This document shows positions 49,384 to 63,453 of a stretch of DNA of 64,000 nt, one piece after another. The position numbers and the translations under genes were made by a program. The first letter of the stretch is position 1. Each line of letters starts with the position of its first letter. The stretch comes from Agelaius tricolor (Eukaryota > Chordata > Aves > Passeriformes > Icteridae), in the NCBI GenBank assembly GCA_023055355.1, contig JALJCS010000001.1:108330881-108394880 (forward strand), given 5' to 3'. Under the pieces are notes generated by a model that saw nothing but the letters and a program-made list of their open reading frames with translations, ran no database searches and was not told the origin of the DNA.

Positions 49384-52379
49384 GTAAGACCCGTTTTTGT
49401 CTTCCATCTCAGCCTGCCACATTTGGTTGAGCTCAGTGGGGCTCCGGTTTTATGTGAAGAGAAGTAACCTATTTTTTCTAGGTATTTAAGTACATCTGTA
49501 GTTAAAGAGTTGCCTTAGGTAGTGGTTTTGTTGGCAGTGTACAATTTGAGTAAATAAGGTCGTTTGATTGTGCTTGGTCTCTGTGGCTGGTGATTTGTGC
49601 AAGGGTATAATGTTTCTTCGTATCTTCCTCCTTGGCTGGAAAAGTCTCCTGTGGTTTTTATTTATTTTCAAATGTCACACTTTTTAACAAGGTTTATCAT
49701 TTGTCACCAGACTGATCAGGAGCAGATATGCCTTTCCTTGGAAACTGTTTAAAATTAAGCTGGGAAAAGGATAAATAAATGTCGGGTTTCATTCAGATAA
49801 CATTTGAGTACAGTTTTAAACGGTTTACTTGTAAACCTCGAATTACTTTTTAAAAGCTCATCTGAGATTAGTTAGTGAAATTAAGACATAATTATAGTGT
49901 TATTTTGCAGTAATTCAGACCTGAGACTGTCCCTGTGGTGATACTCTGAAGCGTGTATGTGGTTTGGTTGGTTGATTTTTAATTATTCCTTTCTAGGGAA
50001 TAAAAAAAGGAATAACTATTAAGTATTCAGACCAAAAGCAGTGTCTCTGTAAGGCTGTTGGGTAGACAAGGGGTGTATGGTCCATGGTTTTAATTTTAAG
50101 CAGCATGGTTGGTTTCGTGTTTTGAATGTGGAAACTGGTATGAATGCCTTCATGTTAAACGAGTTACAGATGCAAAATAGGTATGAAATAATAAGGGAAC
50201 TCTTTTTGAGACCTGTACTGAGGTTTGTGAAGAAGACCTTCCCTGGTCCTTCTGTAAGTCTCCAGTTGCAACAATGCTATTTTGAATTTCACCCATCTCC
50301 TCTGTGATCAGGGAGGAGCAGAGAGCTCTCAGGTAAAGAGACCATTTTGGGGTTGGCTAGGGCCATGTTAGGGAGGCAAAAGGCATCTTTTTACACTCTT
50401 TACGTGGCTGCCCGTTTGCTGTGACGTCTGCAATGACGGTGAAGGGGCTGTTCCATGGTTATAGAGTGACTCCCTTTTAATTGTGCTTTTGGTGGCCCGG
50501 CTTTATTCTGCAGTAGCTTTATCAGGCTTTTTTAAATCATACACCTTTGATTAGGTTAGTGAAAAGGTGGCTGAAGCTTCTGCAGAAAGTGCTGCTGTGG
50601 CCGGTTGCCTTGCAGTGCAGGGTGGGGTGGATTTCTGTCCTGGTGCCTTACACACACGAGCCCTTGCACCCAAGGGTCTGCACTCCAGTACAGCTGCTTG
50701 CATTTGAAATTATGCACAAAGCATAGAATCCAGTAGTGAACTCACTAAATTCCTACACTTCCTGCTTTGTACTGGCATATAAGCTGCCCCCTCTTTGCTG
50801 CTGCTTTTTCTCTTCAGAACTGAATGAATGAAACACTTATCAAAGAAGGAGCAGTCTTCCTCCTTTTCCCCTCTTCTTCCCTTCTTTGTATATTAAGTCA
50901 CGAAGTTGCTCTGTGCAGTTCTATAAATTTACTTTAAAGATAAAACTCCCTCTTTCTTAATGTAATTTTGTTTTAATAGATGTAATTTTTTTGCTTCTTG
51001 AATAGTAGAAGACAAATATTTAAAACATAGCAGTGCTGTTAATAAAAAACACATTTGGAAACAAAGATATTCTTAGAGCTATGGAAATAGAGAAGTATTG
51101 AACTGCATGATAACCTGATACATTTAAGTAATACTAGACAAGGTTTTCGGTTTCATAATGGAAAGTAGTCATAGAAAATAATAAAGTAGTAGTAAATTTG
51201 AAGGTCTCTATTGAGTTGTGCTCCCTAAAGGAAGGGAAGAGAAGGAAATGTTAGACAAGTTTGTTTATTACAGTTTAATAATCTACAACTTATCCGTACC
51301 CTTGGGTTTCTAAGACAATCACAGTGTAAAATGCAGTGAAAAACACCATGTTTCATTGCATGTTAACTGTGTGCCTCTGTCATTTTGAGTTTACTTAGAG
51401 ATATGTCTTACTGAGTGAAGTTATTATTAGTATTTTGCAATGAATTGCTCTTGCAGCAAAGAAAGTGTGGTTCACATCATTTTCATTCTGATGAAATCTA
51501 AGGTGTATATATATAAACTTCATGGTGACATGAATCTTGTTTCCATCAGTTTTCTGTGTAATGTAACAGGGAGGACTGCTATCTGTTGTGTTTCAGAGAA
51601 CATTTTAGAGAACTGATATTGCTGCATAGAATGCTTTGTTAGCTAACTAGCTGACCAGTTCTAGCAGTAGCATCCAGAGCATAAAAATGTCTTTAATTCT
51701 GTAATGTTATTTAATGCTCCTGCTTGTACAACAGTCTGTTGCCTGAGCAGTGGTTGGACCCTATTCCTCTTAGTTTCTTTAATTAGAAAAAAATTTGTCA
51801 TGTCAAGGGTCCTTTTCAAGGCAAAGATGTTAGTTTATTAATCTCTTGAAACAAAACCCTACTGTTCAAAACTGCTTTGAAAACACTTCACCATTTAAGT
51901 GTGTGCAGGTAGTGTTGCATGCATTCATTTGCTTTTTCTGCAGTGTTTGTAGCTAATAGTATAATTTTATAGAATTAAGCAGTGTGAGCAAGGGAAAGAA
52001 GCTTCTAGTTTACTTAGTTTAAGTCCTGTCAAAACTAGCTTGAACCCAACAAAAGTATTTTTACTTTCTTATCTTACCTTTTTTTGGTGAGGTTATGCCC
52101 AGTTTCTGAGATCTTGCTATGAGCAAAAACTTACAGTATGTCAAGTCAAAATTCCTGTAATAGTTTAAGCTCATTATACCTAGACTTTTGAGCTTGCAAT
52201 AAATAATTTTGCTTTCGTCTTGGAGTTCCCCCTTAGCTATGTGTGGATTATAGTCACATTTTTCTAAAGTCACTGCTTTGCTAATTGTATATATTGATAT
52301 ATTTTTAGAGGACCATGCTTTTGTTTGGACTTCTCTTCCCCCTCACCCAATGAAAGTCCTATTCACGAAACAGCTGCAG

Positions 52380-52580
52380 TATTGAGTTTTTAACCCTGCC
52401 TTTTAAGTCCTTCCTTTGGTGTTAATCATTTCGATTGATCTCCTCTGAACTACCTTCAGACTGTTGTTACCCCTCTGGTAATGAAGTACCTAGAGCTGGA
52501 TGCATTATTTAAGGTAGAAACACGTCAGCCATTATATATGTGCATCTGTGTGTCTGCAGTGTAATTTGGTACACTTACAC
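52380..52580 (-). mobile_element. Possible ancient CR1-like remnant in LIN28B intron 2
   Basis: GATCTCCTCTGAACTACC... and TACCTAGAGCTGGATGC followed by GGTAGAAACACGTCAGCC resemble, in order, the middle of complemented CR1. The match is diverged and judged by eye only. Confidence 0.35.
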
Positions 52581-55500
52581 ACATCCAGTCTTTCCTTTTT
52601 TAGCTCTATTCTGATGCAGCTCATATATTTAAGTCTTGTGTTTGAGTCATTCAGGGTCATATAAAAATTATGAGCCCTAAAAACAATTCAATTTGATTTT
52701 TTGAACAGAAGCCATGCTCAGTGCAGCAATGTGCCAAGTCAATTCTGTTTCTTCTGAAAAAAAAATTGAAGAGTAGCAATGATAGTCCTTTGTAACCTTT
52801 TCAAATCCAAGGACTGTGCACCTTACTGAGTTTGGCTCAATATTATCATATGCTCTCTGTAAGTTACCATGGAATGAATCATACAGCTTGTTTCTCTTTT
52901 GTGATGTGAATTCTAGACCTAGTTATGTGTGAGTGGCTCTTACTAAATTTTAGAAGAAGTTCTGTTTGTCAAAGGGTAAAGCAGACTGGAGAGGTGAAAT
53001 GAGGGAAACCTTTTGTGGTGCACATGAATAAAGGTCTTCAGTGCAAAGAACTCAGAAGAGCTGAAGTTCTCATAGAATCAGAAGAGGATAATGTTTGTTA
53101 CATTTATTTTTTGCACATTCAAAATTAGACAACTTAAATATATACTACTTTTGGATGCAGGCAGTAAGGCAAAAATGCTGTACACACAAGTCCTTTTTCC
53201 TTTGCTTAGTGTGGAGCACAGATGTTAAAGATGATCGTGATCTGTAGGGTGCTGAATGTAAACAGATGCAATTAAATTCATGTTTGTGAGTATTGAGGGT
53301 TAAGAATTTATGTCTGTTTCTCAATAATGGAATGGATTGTTCAGTTTAGATGGAGTTTGTTGGGACCTTGCTCTGTAGTCCAAAATTCTTACCACAATAA
53401 GGGATTGATACAATATTTCTGAACTGGGACCTTAAACACAATCATTCTTTGGGATCCTCTTTTATGAGATGAGGAGAGGAAGGAAGGGAGGAGCAGCATG
53501 TAGGAGCTGGTGTATTTTGTCTTCTCATTAAAAGGAACATAGTTGGCTTGAGATTTTTCACTTTCATCTGAACTTTCTTACTGTTACTGCAGAATTTGAT
53601 TAAAATGGAAAACACCCTTTTTTCTTGCATTGAATCCTTTTATACTGTACTATCATTTGTGTATTATAAAGATTGCTCTTACTGTTTCAAGTACCTATAA
53701 CAAAATAAGGAGGAAAAATTATTGAGACCATTTTGATTGTAAACAGAAGAATAAATGGAAAATGAGACATATAAGCAGCATCTGAACAGTCTTTTCCCTT
53801 AATGAGACCAACTATCCTTTTCAAGGATGAATCAGATGCCTGTTCCTTTAATTCCTAGTTTTTAGGCACAGTTGAACTACTTTTTCTATGGCAGAGTAGG
53901 GCATGACATTATACACTCAATGCTGACTTTCTTATATTGTGAGCTCACGTGATCCTGTGCTTTTTCAAGGATGCATTCATTCTTTCATCTAGCATACCTT
54001 TTTCATTTTTGTTTTATTGGGAGCCTTTAAAAACTACTTAATTGCTCAGGATAACTGGAAGTCCTGGGCAAGCAACTGGAAGTCCTGGGATCAGTATTTC
54101 ATTGCTCCTTATGTTTAATATGACTGTTGGGTCATAGGTGTGCCTGTTTGGAGTACAGAAGTCCCCAGGCAGAATGTGCTTTTACAGACTTCTCATCTTT
54201 GACTTCTGCTGGGGACCAGGCAAGCCCAGTCCTAATCAAAACAAAAGTGGCTAGCAGGATTTAGGGAGGGAGGCTGAGGAAGGAAGTGTGTCTGCAGTGA
54301 GCGTGTGTGGGGAAGATCCGGCAGGGATCAGCCACGGGTGTCCAAGTCTGCTCAGCAGCCTCTGCACTGAGTGCAGTGTCCAAATGGGATGGAGCTGCCA
54401 GAGACCCAGAGCCAGGCTTTGGCACTCACCAGCTGGGCTGAGAAATGATGGGGACCACTGATTGTGCTATGGAGTGCTACAGCAGTTTGGGATTTTTCTT
54501 TTTTAAATTTTGAAAAATTTGTTTTGGCTACTAATTATTGTATGAGTTAGCATGGTGTATGGACACATAGATGGCAAAATACTTCACTGACAGCTTGATG
54601 GTTTAAGATGGTTGGCTGAAGAAACTTGTAATTTGCTTAGTTGAGTTATGGACCTGCCATCTTCTTAATCTTCCATACTTCACATATTTACAGCTAACCC
54701 AAACACTGTAAATTGTTATTAGTAAACTCTTATTAGTGTTTAAGTGAATGGCAGCACCATTAAACCTAAGTGATGTTGAATCAGATCAGACTTGGGTGAA
54801 GAGTTTTAAACCTTTGCATGTTGACAAGTAGAAATCACAAGTGGCCCAAAGGCAGAGGGTTGCAGTGGGACAACTTTGTTTGAAGAGGTATTTCCCTCTT
54901 TGGCAGAGCAGTAAATGCACCCTTTCCAGAGCAGGCTATCCTCCTTTTCTCCAGGACTGAGGAAGTTGTGCACAGGGGTTGGGATACTGGAAGGAAGAGG
55001 ATATTTTGTCTGGGGCACAAACATAAGATATCAAAGCAGATGTATGAACCAAAGCTAAAAGGAAATGAATTGTCAAATTGCGAAAAATGTTGTTAATGTT
55101 GCTTGTTCTGGTTTGCAACTACATTACCAAGGCACATTTAGAACCATCCAGAGTTTTGTTTCACAAAGTATACTCCCATGTAAATATTGTTTGAGTCATC
55201 TTCCTTAAGTAACCCACTGCAGTAAAGGCCTGCCATATTTCCCCACTAATTATCAACAGAAGCAAAATTCGGCCCACCAGTTTCTACAAAGGTGTATAAA
55301 AGTGACTATGAAAGTGTCATTTAAGAATGATCCTAGGAACTAGAAACTAGATGGTAAAGACCATTTATGGTGCTTTTTAAAACCAACACAAATAAATAAG
55401 GATGTACTGTTTAAATTTTTAATTCCCTGTATGTAGGAGTGCTTTTTTTGACTTTTAAAAAACCAGCTGAAAGTAACCAGGACTGTTAGAGAGGTATTGT

Positions 55501-58500
55501 GTGATATTGGCTCTTTTTAAAGGAGATATTGGCTCTTTTTAAAGGACAGTTCTTCAGGACAGATTGGGACTGGCTTTTGCCTGATGGATATCACTGGTGA
55601 AAGCAGTGAATCCTTAAATTGCTTTTACATCAGCAGAGTATCACTGAACACCTCTGCATGGAAGGTGGGGAAGCCTATTCAGTTGAAGAAACTGGTGTCC
55701 ATGCTTTTCCCCAGTTTAGTCTGGATGGTTTTGACTTAAAATGGAGGGGGGGTTTAACTCCTTGAGAGATGGCTAAAGGGAATTCCACATCTCACTCCAG
55801 AGATGGCTTGGCTGCTCGTGGAGCAGCTGTGGACCTTGCTGCAAGCATCACAGCCTGCTGTGTTATGGAAAACTGGCAGTGAATTTGGTTTTTTCTGAAC
55901 ATGCAAGGCTGTATCATGCAGCAGGTTCAGCAGCTGCTCTGCAAGCAGCTGAGCAAGGCTTTGCAGTAGCAGTGTGGGGTGAATAGGTGGAGGCTTAAAC
56001 TCCTACAGCCACCCTTCTCAGTGGGAATTCTATGGAGGTGACTTCTCCATTTGGCAGCAGTGCCACTGCCTCAGTAACTTCCAAGAGCTTTTGCATCACT
56101 CCTCATGTTGGGCTAGGATAAGTGCTTGGGGCTGCATTGTAGACTCAGCTGGGGAAGTGTTCAGGTTTGTCTCTGATTTTTGTATCATTTTTCGTAGCAG
56201 AGAATCCCCATGCTCCCCACAAATAAGGGTGGGCAGTGTTGGCACCGTGGAAGGGTGGCCAAGGGTGCAATCCAGCAGCAGCCAGGGTGGAGGTATTGGA
56301 GGAAAGAGCTGGAAGCTGCTCTGACAGAAATGTGATGAATGGAACTGCAGTCTCCTGGTGCAAAATAGCAGAGTTGTTGTGTTGCCACCTTCAGCTGGGG
56401 ATGGAGAGACAACGAAAGTGATAATGACTTCTCAAGGAAAAGGGCATTTGAGAGTATTGGCATGAGAGTACAAACATCTGAGCTCTCTTTGGAAGTGAAA
56501 TGTTCCAGGACTCTTGGTGTCACACTTCAGTCTTCCAGTTTCTCTTTTTCTTGTTTAGAGATTACGGTTCAGAGGTGGCACTGAAATATATCGATTGCAG
56601 TTTTTTAAAAGCACTATTTATAAGGCAGACAAAAAAAATCAGGGAAACTTTGATACATGTAAATAATATGGGGGCTTTTTCTTCTACAGAACTGAAATAA
56701 GCATGTTTACAGGGCATATACATAATAATTTGGATAGATCATTTTAGCAGATAGGTGAGGTCTTAGTGAAATTAATTGATAATCTGGAAAGTACAGCTCC
56801 TTAATTATTCCATATGTATGGAATTTCAACTTTGAAAATTGAGTACATCAAAGAATTTGAGATTATTTGTCTGAGCTTTTAAAATATTCTATTATCAGTG
56901 CAGGAGCCAAGAAAATCATACAGTTTCTATTCCAAAATTCTGATCTGGTGCTAGAATTGCATTTTTTGGAAGGAACAAGGCTGAAAAGCTTGGATTAATT
57001 TTCTAGCATCATAAATTAATATTTTCACTGGTTAAAATTTTTTAACACATAAAATCTGAGTAAAGGCATATGTAATCAATATTTGGAGTGTATGAATTTA
57101 TCTACAAAATCAAAGTAATATTTCATTACTATAACAGATCTTGTGCACTCTCAGAAAATGCTAATGTTGTTATTACATTCATAAATGTGTAATTCTCATC
57201 AATTTAGCTGATTTGATATCTATCCCATCAAAGATAATCTGTTCCCAGAGAGGCCTTCTTTTAATTAGCCATGCTAATTTATAGGAATGCAGTGCTGAGA
57301 GAATTTCTTTTTCTTGATTGTTTTTATTATAGTGCCACGTGAGGCTACTTTAACATTTGTGTTACAGCTCCCTGTTTATGGTCATATAAATACATGGCCC
57401 GAAATAAACCCTGGTCTGAGACTGAGAGTAGAAGTGATAGACATTGTGTTCCTTAACAAGACCAAAATAAGCATAATTTTGTAGTTTTTTCAAAGTACAA
57501 GTGTCTTTAAAATCCCTAAATTGTGCACATGGGCTATAATTTTAAAAATATTTTATTTCATTTTACAACTGTGTTTTGCAAGGTGGTAATCAAAACCTTG
57601 GTTAGTTTTATGAGCCATTTGTAATAATACAATCTTAGGGGAAATAAGGGGGTTTAAAAAGCCTCTGCTGAACACGTGTAATAATTTGTAAATATTCTTA
57701 GACTCATTGTACTGGAAATACTAGAAATATATAAAAATAGTAGTATCAAACGTACCCAGTAGACCCAAGCTGACTTCTCTAGATGTTGGATTAGACCCCA
57801 AACTGCATCCTGTATTTAAAATACATATTATCTCGCCCAGTTTAATTACCTGGTCTAAGACATGCAGATTATACAACCTGAGAATCAGTCATTTTTGACA
57901 TAAAGTGGAATAAGATCCAAGAATTATTTACAAACTTGTTTGCTGCCCTCTTCCCCAGATATTAAACACAATTAAACACTTCTTCCTTAATGCAATGAAA
58001 TTATGACATCCCTTCCCTTCTTGTTGACTACAGACCTGGTGGGCCCAATTCTGCTCAATATTCTCTTGTGAATATAGGTCCTACTGACCTGTAAAACTTA
58101 GAAGTGGGTGTTAAGACTCTTACATGAATGTTTTTACTGAAACTCTGTGGTTCACAGGCTTTTGTTTTCATAGGCTGTAAGTGTGCATTTTGTGCTCAAA
58201 AATGATCTGAGCTGTACAGCGCCTAAAATGTAGGGTTGTAAACAGGATTTGGGTTACTGTTGCATAATTAAAAGTTGACTAAAAGTGATACAACTTGTTG
58301 AGTTCATGCATACATACTATGTTATGTTTGTAATTTGTATATACTTTTCACTGGTATGCTACTTCTTTCCTACTGTGAATGTGTAATATTTAATGTCTTA
58401 CCTAAATTCACCTGGCCACACATCTACCAGTCTGCTCTGATGCTGAGATATAATATAATAATAATATGATAATGTGCTTTTTTTACATCTTGCTGTTGAA

Positions 58501-59663
58501 AAATTGCTCAGTCCCAGATAAGTTCCTCACAGTAGGAGAAAGTGGGAGAAGTATGTGAGATACTCCCAGTGTGGAAAGAACCCCCAGTGTGGGCACAGGC
58601 AGGTTCTGTTGGAGGTGAGTGCAGTTCACCCTTGCAGTGAATGTGCCTTTGGGGTGCTGAACAGTTTCTGAGCCCCTTGCAGGGCCTCTGATGTCTGGCA
58701 GGGCTGATGATGGGATGCAGTAGGTATTGGGAAATTTTTTTGAAAACCTTGTAACTTGCAGTGTTGCATATCTGCGTTGACGAGGGGGAGGATGGGAGTC
58801 CTGCTGGCTGGATCCTTTAGGATCTGTCTTCTTCCCAGGCCCTGGGGTTAGGGATGCAGAGGTACTACTCAGAGACAAGGGAGAGCACTGCCTGGTGGGG
58901 AGGAGGAAGTAGCTGAACCTTCTGCTCAGACAGGAGCAGGTGGACAGTTCACAGATTTGGAGGCGTTGTGTAATCCTCAAATATTTGTAAATGCAGTTAG
59001 TCAAAAAGTTTCCATTTTAACACAGTCCTCAATGGGTCTCCACTGCAGTGAATACATTCTCCTTTGGCTGTGCCAAATCTGCTTTGTTTGCCTGCTTTGT
59101 TGTTTGGTTTTGGAGGTTTGTGTGCCTATGTGTGTGTGTTAATTAAAGAAAGCACGTTACATTTGTAATGGCTGTTTTACATGAGTCAAAATCACATTTG
59201 TTCAATGTTTTCATGTAGCATGTTTTGCAGAAACTTTTTATTGGGTGGGAAATGTAGGGTGGAAGTGAACCCTGTAAGGAATGTGTGGTTTCTTGTGTAG
59301 GGGTCTGGGTGGGTCTGGCATGCAGGCTGATCTAAGGGCATCCTGTTTGTTGTGCGTGATTCTGGTTTAGAAAGTACTGCAACTTGGGAAAAAAAAGATG
59401 AAATAATTTCTACTGGATAATTTCTACTGAAATAATTTATTCTGGATGTGAAGCAGATGCATTAATAAACCAAGAAACTCTTCATTTCTGATACTGTAGA
59501 GAACTTTGCATGTCACTATTGACTTTACAGCACTAGTCACAATGAGAGGACTGTGGGATTGAACTGTAGAGAATAAGAGAGAGAAAGATTTTAAAGGTGC
59601 ATTGTTAACATGAAAACAATATTCAAGATTTTTAGGCAGAAATATAGTAGATAAAATACAGAT

Positions 59664-59685
59664 AATTTTATCTGAAGATAAAATT
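59664..59685. repeat. Perfect 10-bp inverted repeat, 2-nt loop
   Basis: AATTTTATCT, then GA, then AGATAAAATT. AT-rich, so only mildly notable. Confidence 0.7.
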
Positions 59686-60661
59686 TTTGCTTAGACTTGC
59701 AGGAATAGGATTTTGTTAAGTGTTAGTTCCTGCTTTTGCAAACAGTAAATGGAGCAGTAATTACCACATCTTTCACTAAGGAGTGCTTAATTATCCTGGA
59801 CTATAGTCTATTATCTACACTATGAAAATAGGTTATCAGATTCTCCTCTTAGCAATGCCTTCTCTTCCTCAAGAATCAAAAAAAGAAGTTTACAATATTC
59901 CAAAAGACAATCAATTTGATTTGAAAATGTTTAAAATTATATAGATTCAAGACACTGATTGGGAAAGTCCCTTTAAATTTGATCTGTGCCTACATTGTCT
60001 TCAGTAGAAATTATTAAAGACTTCTATAAAAAATAAAAATGCATATTCCATTTTATATGTATTTACATTTAGTAACTACATTTTTCAAGAACGTGGATGC
60101 TTTTTAAATTAATCTGCAGTCTGCTTTGAGCAACATCTTTTTATGTTTGATAATGTAATTGGTAGATCCAGATTCCCTGAAGAATTTTCACGTTAATTTT
60201 CATTAATTTATTTTAATTGAGCAATTACATATTTTCTTCAAATGGCAGATTAATTTATTCTTGCAGTATAGTTTCTTTTTTACTGAGGATAATGATAAGT
60301 AGTTTATTGGGAAATGATAGCCATAGTTCCATGCTTGTGTGGGTTTATTGTTAGTCTTCACACAGCACTTCTTCTTTGGATGATCATTCTTTAACTGGTG
60401 ACAGCTGTAAATGGACTAAGATTAGACTGCTGAAGCAGCTACAGTTGGAGCATTTGGTGAAAGATGAATTATTTTTAGTGTTCATTATTAGATAGTATAA
60501 TCAATGTTTAAGATTTTCTGTGATCCACATATTAATATCTTTTTAATGGGAATCAGTATATTTTAAAAAATTATATATAAAACACTAAAATGTTTTTATA
60601 GTTATAATTTGATTTCCTTTTATCTGAATGTCCATTACAAGGGATCTTAGCCAGCACTGAC

Positions 60662-60693
60662 CACAATAGGTGTCATGAAATGCACCTATTGTG
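60662..60693. repeat. Perfect 11-bp inverted repeat (hairpin) in LIN28B intron 2
   Basis: CACAATAGGTG at 60662-60672 and its exact reverse complement at 60683-60693, with a 10-nt loop. Confidence 0.8.
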
Positions 60694-62320
60694 TATTATA
60701 TTCTCTTGAGTGAGCTAATGGCATAACATGGTTAATTTTGTTGCAGCATTTGTGGTTTCAGGATGATAAATATAATTTATTTGTTAAATTCTTAAAAACT
60801 GGTAAACCTTATCTTCGTTTCTGTTTTCTCCTTCCATCTGATGTGCATTTTGAAAGTACAGCATGTTTTATCGACATTTCAAGGACCAAATGTTACTAAG
60901 AGATGAAATGTTGAGCTGTATGAAGTCGGTGAAATAGTTGTCAAGGAGTTTCAGTGCATATACAGTTTGTCTCAAGGATTTTTTATCTGATAGTTTCATT
61001 TGGGAGCTTAGATACTTAAACCAGAAAACCTTGATTAAATAAATGAAAGGGGGTTTTGTGTGTATAAGCTATCATTCAGTGGACTTGTTTTTTACTGTCT
61101 TTGTGGCAGCTTTGTAATCTTTAAAATGCCCCCAAAACTAATTATATAACAGTATTATTTGTATGAACTTATCATACACAAATGGTCATCTGAGTTTCTT
61201 GCAGCACATTCAGCAGGATCTTCATTATTTTAAGAGTAGCTGTGCCACTTTGTGGACAAGTTTGAAATTCCTGGCATTTCAGGTCTGAAAGAGGACTTGG
61301 CAGATAAAAATGTGTACTGATCCACAATTTTCTCCACTTACGTGAACATGTAGAAAATTTAGTACAGGATTTTTTTTTTGTTACTGTTTAATTCCAGTGA
61401 TTTAACTAAGTTAATCTGAATTTGTATGTCTTATGAGCACATTGTTCTGGGCACACTAACAACTAACTGCCAGATTTTTAAATACGATGGACAAAAGAGC
61501 AAATTGCTTCCTTTTATTAAATCTGTATGGAAGTAAATCATCAAGAAACATGCTAAATAGAGAAAAAAGACATTAATACTTTCTTCCTTTAATAATTGGT
61601 TTGTTGAAAAATACTGATTACATTATTGTAAAATAACTTTTACACATTTATTAAACAAAATACTGTTGTGTCAAAAGCAGCTATTAAGATTTTGAAATGT
61701 GAAGGTTCCATTAATTTGACAAATTTTATCAAAAGCTTTCTGGTAGCAATGTTGCTATTAAAATTTTATATTAAAAAGCCACATTCAAGCATTAAGGAAT
61801 CAAATCAGAAGAATGAATTTTGAAATTATGCAAAAAACCCACAATGAAATATTCATTATGAATAGATGCTAATATAGGAAATACAAGATCCCTGAGATAT
61901 CTGCATACAAGCAGTTGTTTTCATCTTGTACAGCATTCCTGCGTGTTTCAGGAAACAGGTTTAACAATGTAGGTCAGTTTGGATTCTGCCGGCCGGAGGA
62001 ATGGCAGAGAGTGATGCAGACTTGAACCGCGGCTTTCACACTTGCCAGTTCCCTTCTGGATCAGTGCAGGTCTGCAAGGGGCCAAAGGAAAAAATTCTGG
62101 GCCTTAATTTTTCTGCTCGCTGGCAAGATTTGCCAGTCAGCCGCTGACTTTGCTGCTCCGCAGTGGGCGCGGGGGGCGGAAAGCCTCCGCTCTGCTTTTC
62201 CTGCGGCGTGGATGTTGCGTTAATGGCGCGGCCAGTCGGGAATGCCGCAGGCAGGGCAGGTTGGTCCTGCTGCAGGAGCTGCCTGCGGCTGCTCCGGGGA
62301 TGGAGGCACCGCAGGATGGA

Positions 62321-63012
62321 GCTGGGTTCGGGTGGGCAGGGGGTGCTGGGTTTGGGTGGGCAGGATGGGGCTGGGTTTGGGTGGGCAGGATGGACCTGGG
62401 TTCGGGCGGGCAGGATGGAGCTGGGTTTGGGTGGGCAGGATGGGGCTGGGTTTGGGTGGGCAGGATGGGGCTGGGTTTGGGTGGGCAGGATGGAGCTGGG
62501 TTTGGGTGGACAGGATGGAGCTGGGTTCGAGTGGGCAGGGGGTGCTGGGTTTGAGTGGGCAGGATGGAGCTGGGTTTGGGTGGGCAGGGGGTGCTGGGTT
62601 CGGGTGGGCAGGGGGTGCTGGGTTCAGGAGGGCAGGATGGAGCTGGGTTTGAGTGGGCAGGGGGTGCTGGGTTCGGGTGGGCAGGGGGTGCTGGGTTTGG
62701 GGGGGCAGGGGGTGCTGGGTTTGGGTGGGCAGGGGGTGCTGGGTTCAGGAGGGCAGGATGGAGCTGGGTTTGAGTGGGCAGGGGGTGCTGGGTTTGGGTG
62801 GGCAGGATGGAGCTGGGTTTGAGTGGGCAGGGGGTGCTGGGTTCAGGAGGGCAGGATTGAGCTGGGTTTGGGTGGGCAGGGGGTGCTGGGTTTGGGTGGG
62901 CAGGATGGAGCTGGGTTCGAGTGGGCAGGATGGAGCTGGGTTTGGGCGGGCAGGGGGTGCTGGGTTCAGGAGGGCAGGATTGAGCTGGGTTTGGGTGGGC
63001 AGGGGGTGTTCG
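62321..63012. repeat. G-rich 24/25-bp minisatellite in LIN28B intron 2
   Basis: Twenty-eight tandem units counted by eye. They come in two main flavours: CTGGGTTTGGGTGGGCAGG followed by ATGGAG (25 bp), or by a longer G run plus TG (24 bp). Most units contain three or four closely spaced G runs on the LIN28B sense strand. A long minus-strand open frame across it (Pro/Asn/His-rich, about 337 codons) is a repeat artefact. Confidence 0.92.
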
Positions 63013-63230
63013 GGGCGCGGGTGCCGCGGCGGCGCCGAGGAGGGGCCGGGGCCTCCCTTGCGGCGCCCTCGGCTCCCCTGCCCGGCCCGGCTGCAGCGGG
63101 AGCCGCAGGAATTTGCCCCCTCCCGGCTCAGGTTGCAAGCCCCGAGCCAAGCGGGGAAGCGAGGGTCAGGGCTATTCATTGCCTATCGCTTCCTCGGGCC
63201 ATTTATAACCCGCTCCTCCCCGAGCAGCTG
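62990..63230. promoter_or_regulatory. Small CpG island inside LIN28B intron 2
   Basis: A GC- and CpG-rich stretch directly after the G-rich minisatellite, with a TATA-like TTTATAA near 63200. It could be an intragenic promoter, or simply GC-rich flank of the minisatellite. No exon was recognised. Confidence 0.4.
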
Positions 63231-63453
63231 ACTGTGGTCCAAGGAAGTGATTGATATGAGAGATTCAAAGATTTTATTTCTCTCTAAATACGGTTTAAAT
63301 GTTCGGTTTGTTTGTTTTATTTAAAAAAAGAAAGGGAAAAAAAGTTAATTTGGCACATGGTGCAGAGCTGGAAATGCTGATTAATATTTTTGAGGATCAA
63401 ATTAATGATAGATCAAAACTGTCTGAAGGGCAGCACTGCTGGAACTCATGGGT

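Noticed and set aside
49087..49467. 126-codon frame covering exon 2 with its own upstream ATG at 49087
   Set aside because: The upstream part translates the polypyrimidine tract and acceptor; the real coding segment starts at the CAGCAG acceptor.
58483..59004. 173-codon minus-strand frame in intron 2
   Set aside because: No recognisable domain; lies within LIN28B intron 2. Possibly a fragment of an unrecognised repeat.
62137..63150. 337-codon minus-strand frame, Pro/Asn/His repeat protein
   Set aside because: It is the complement of the G-rich minisatellite; several plus-strand frames are open too.
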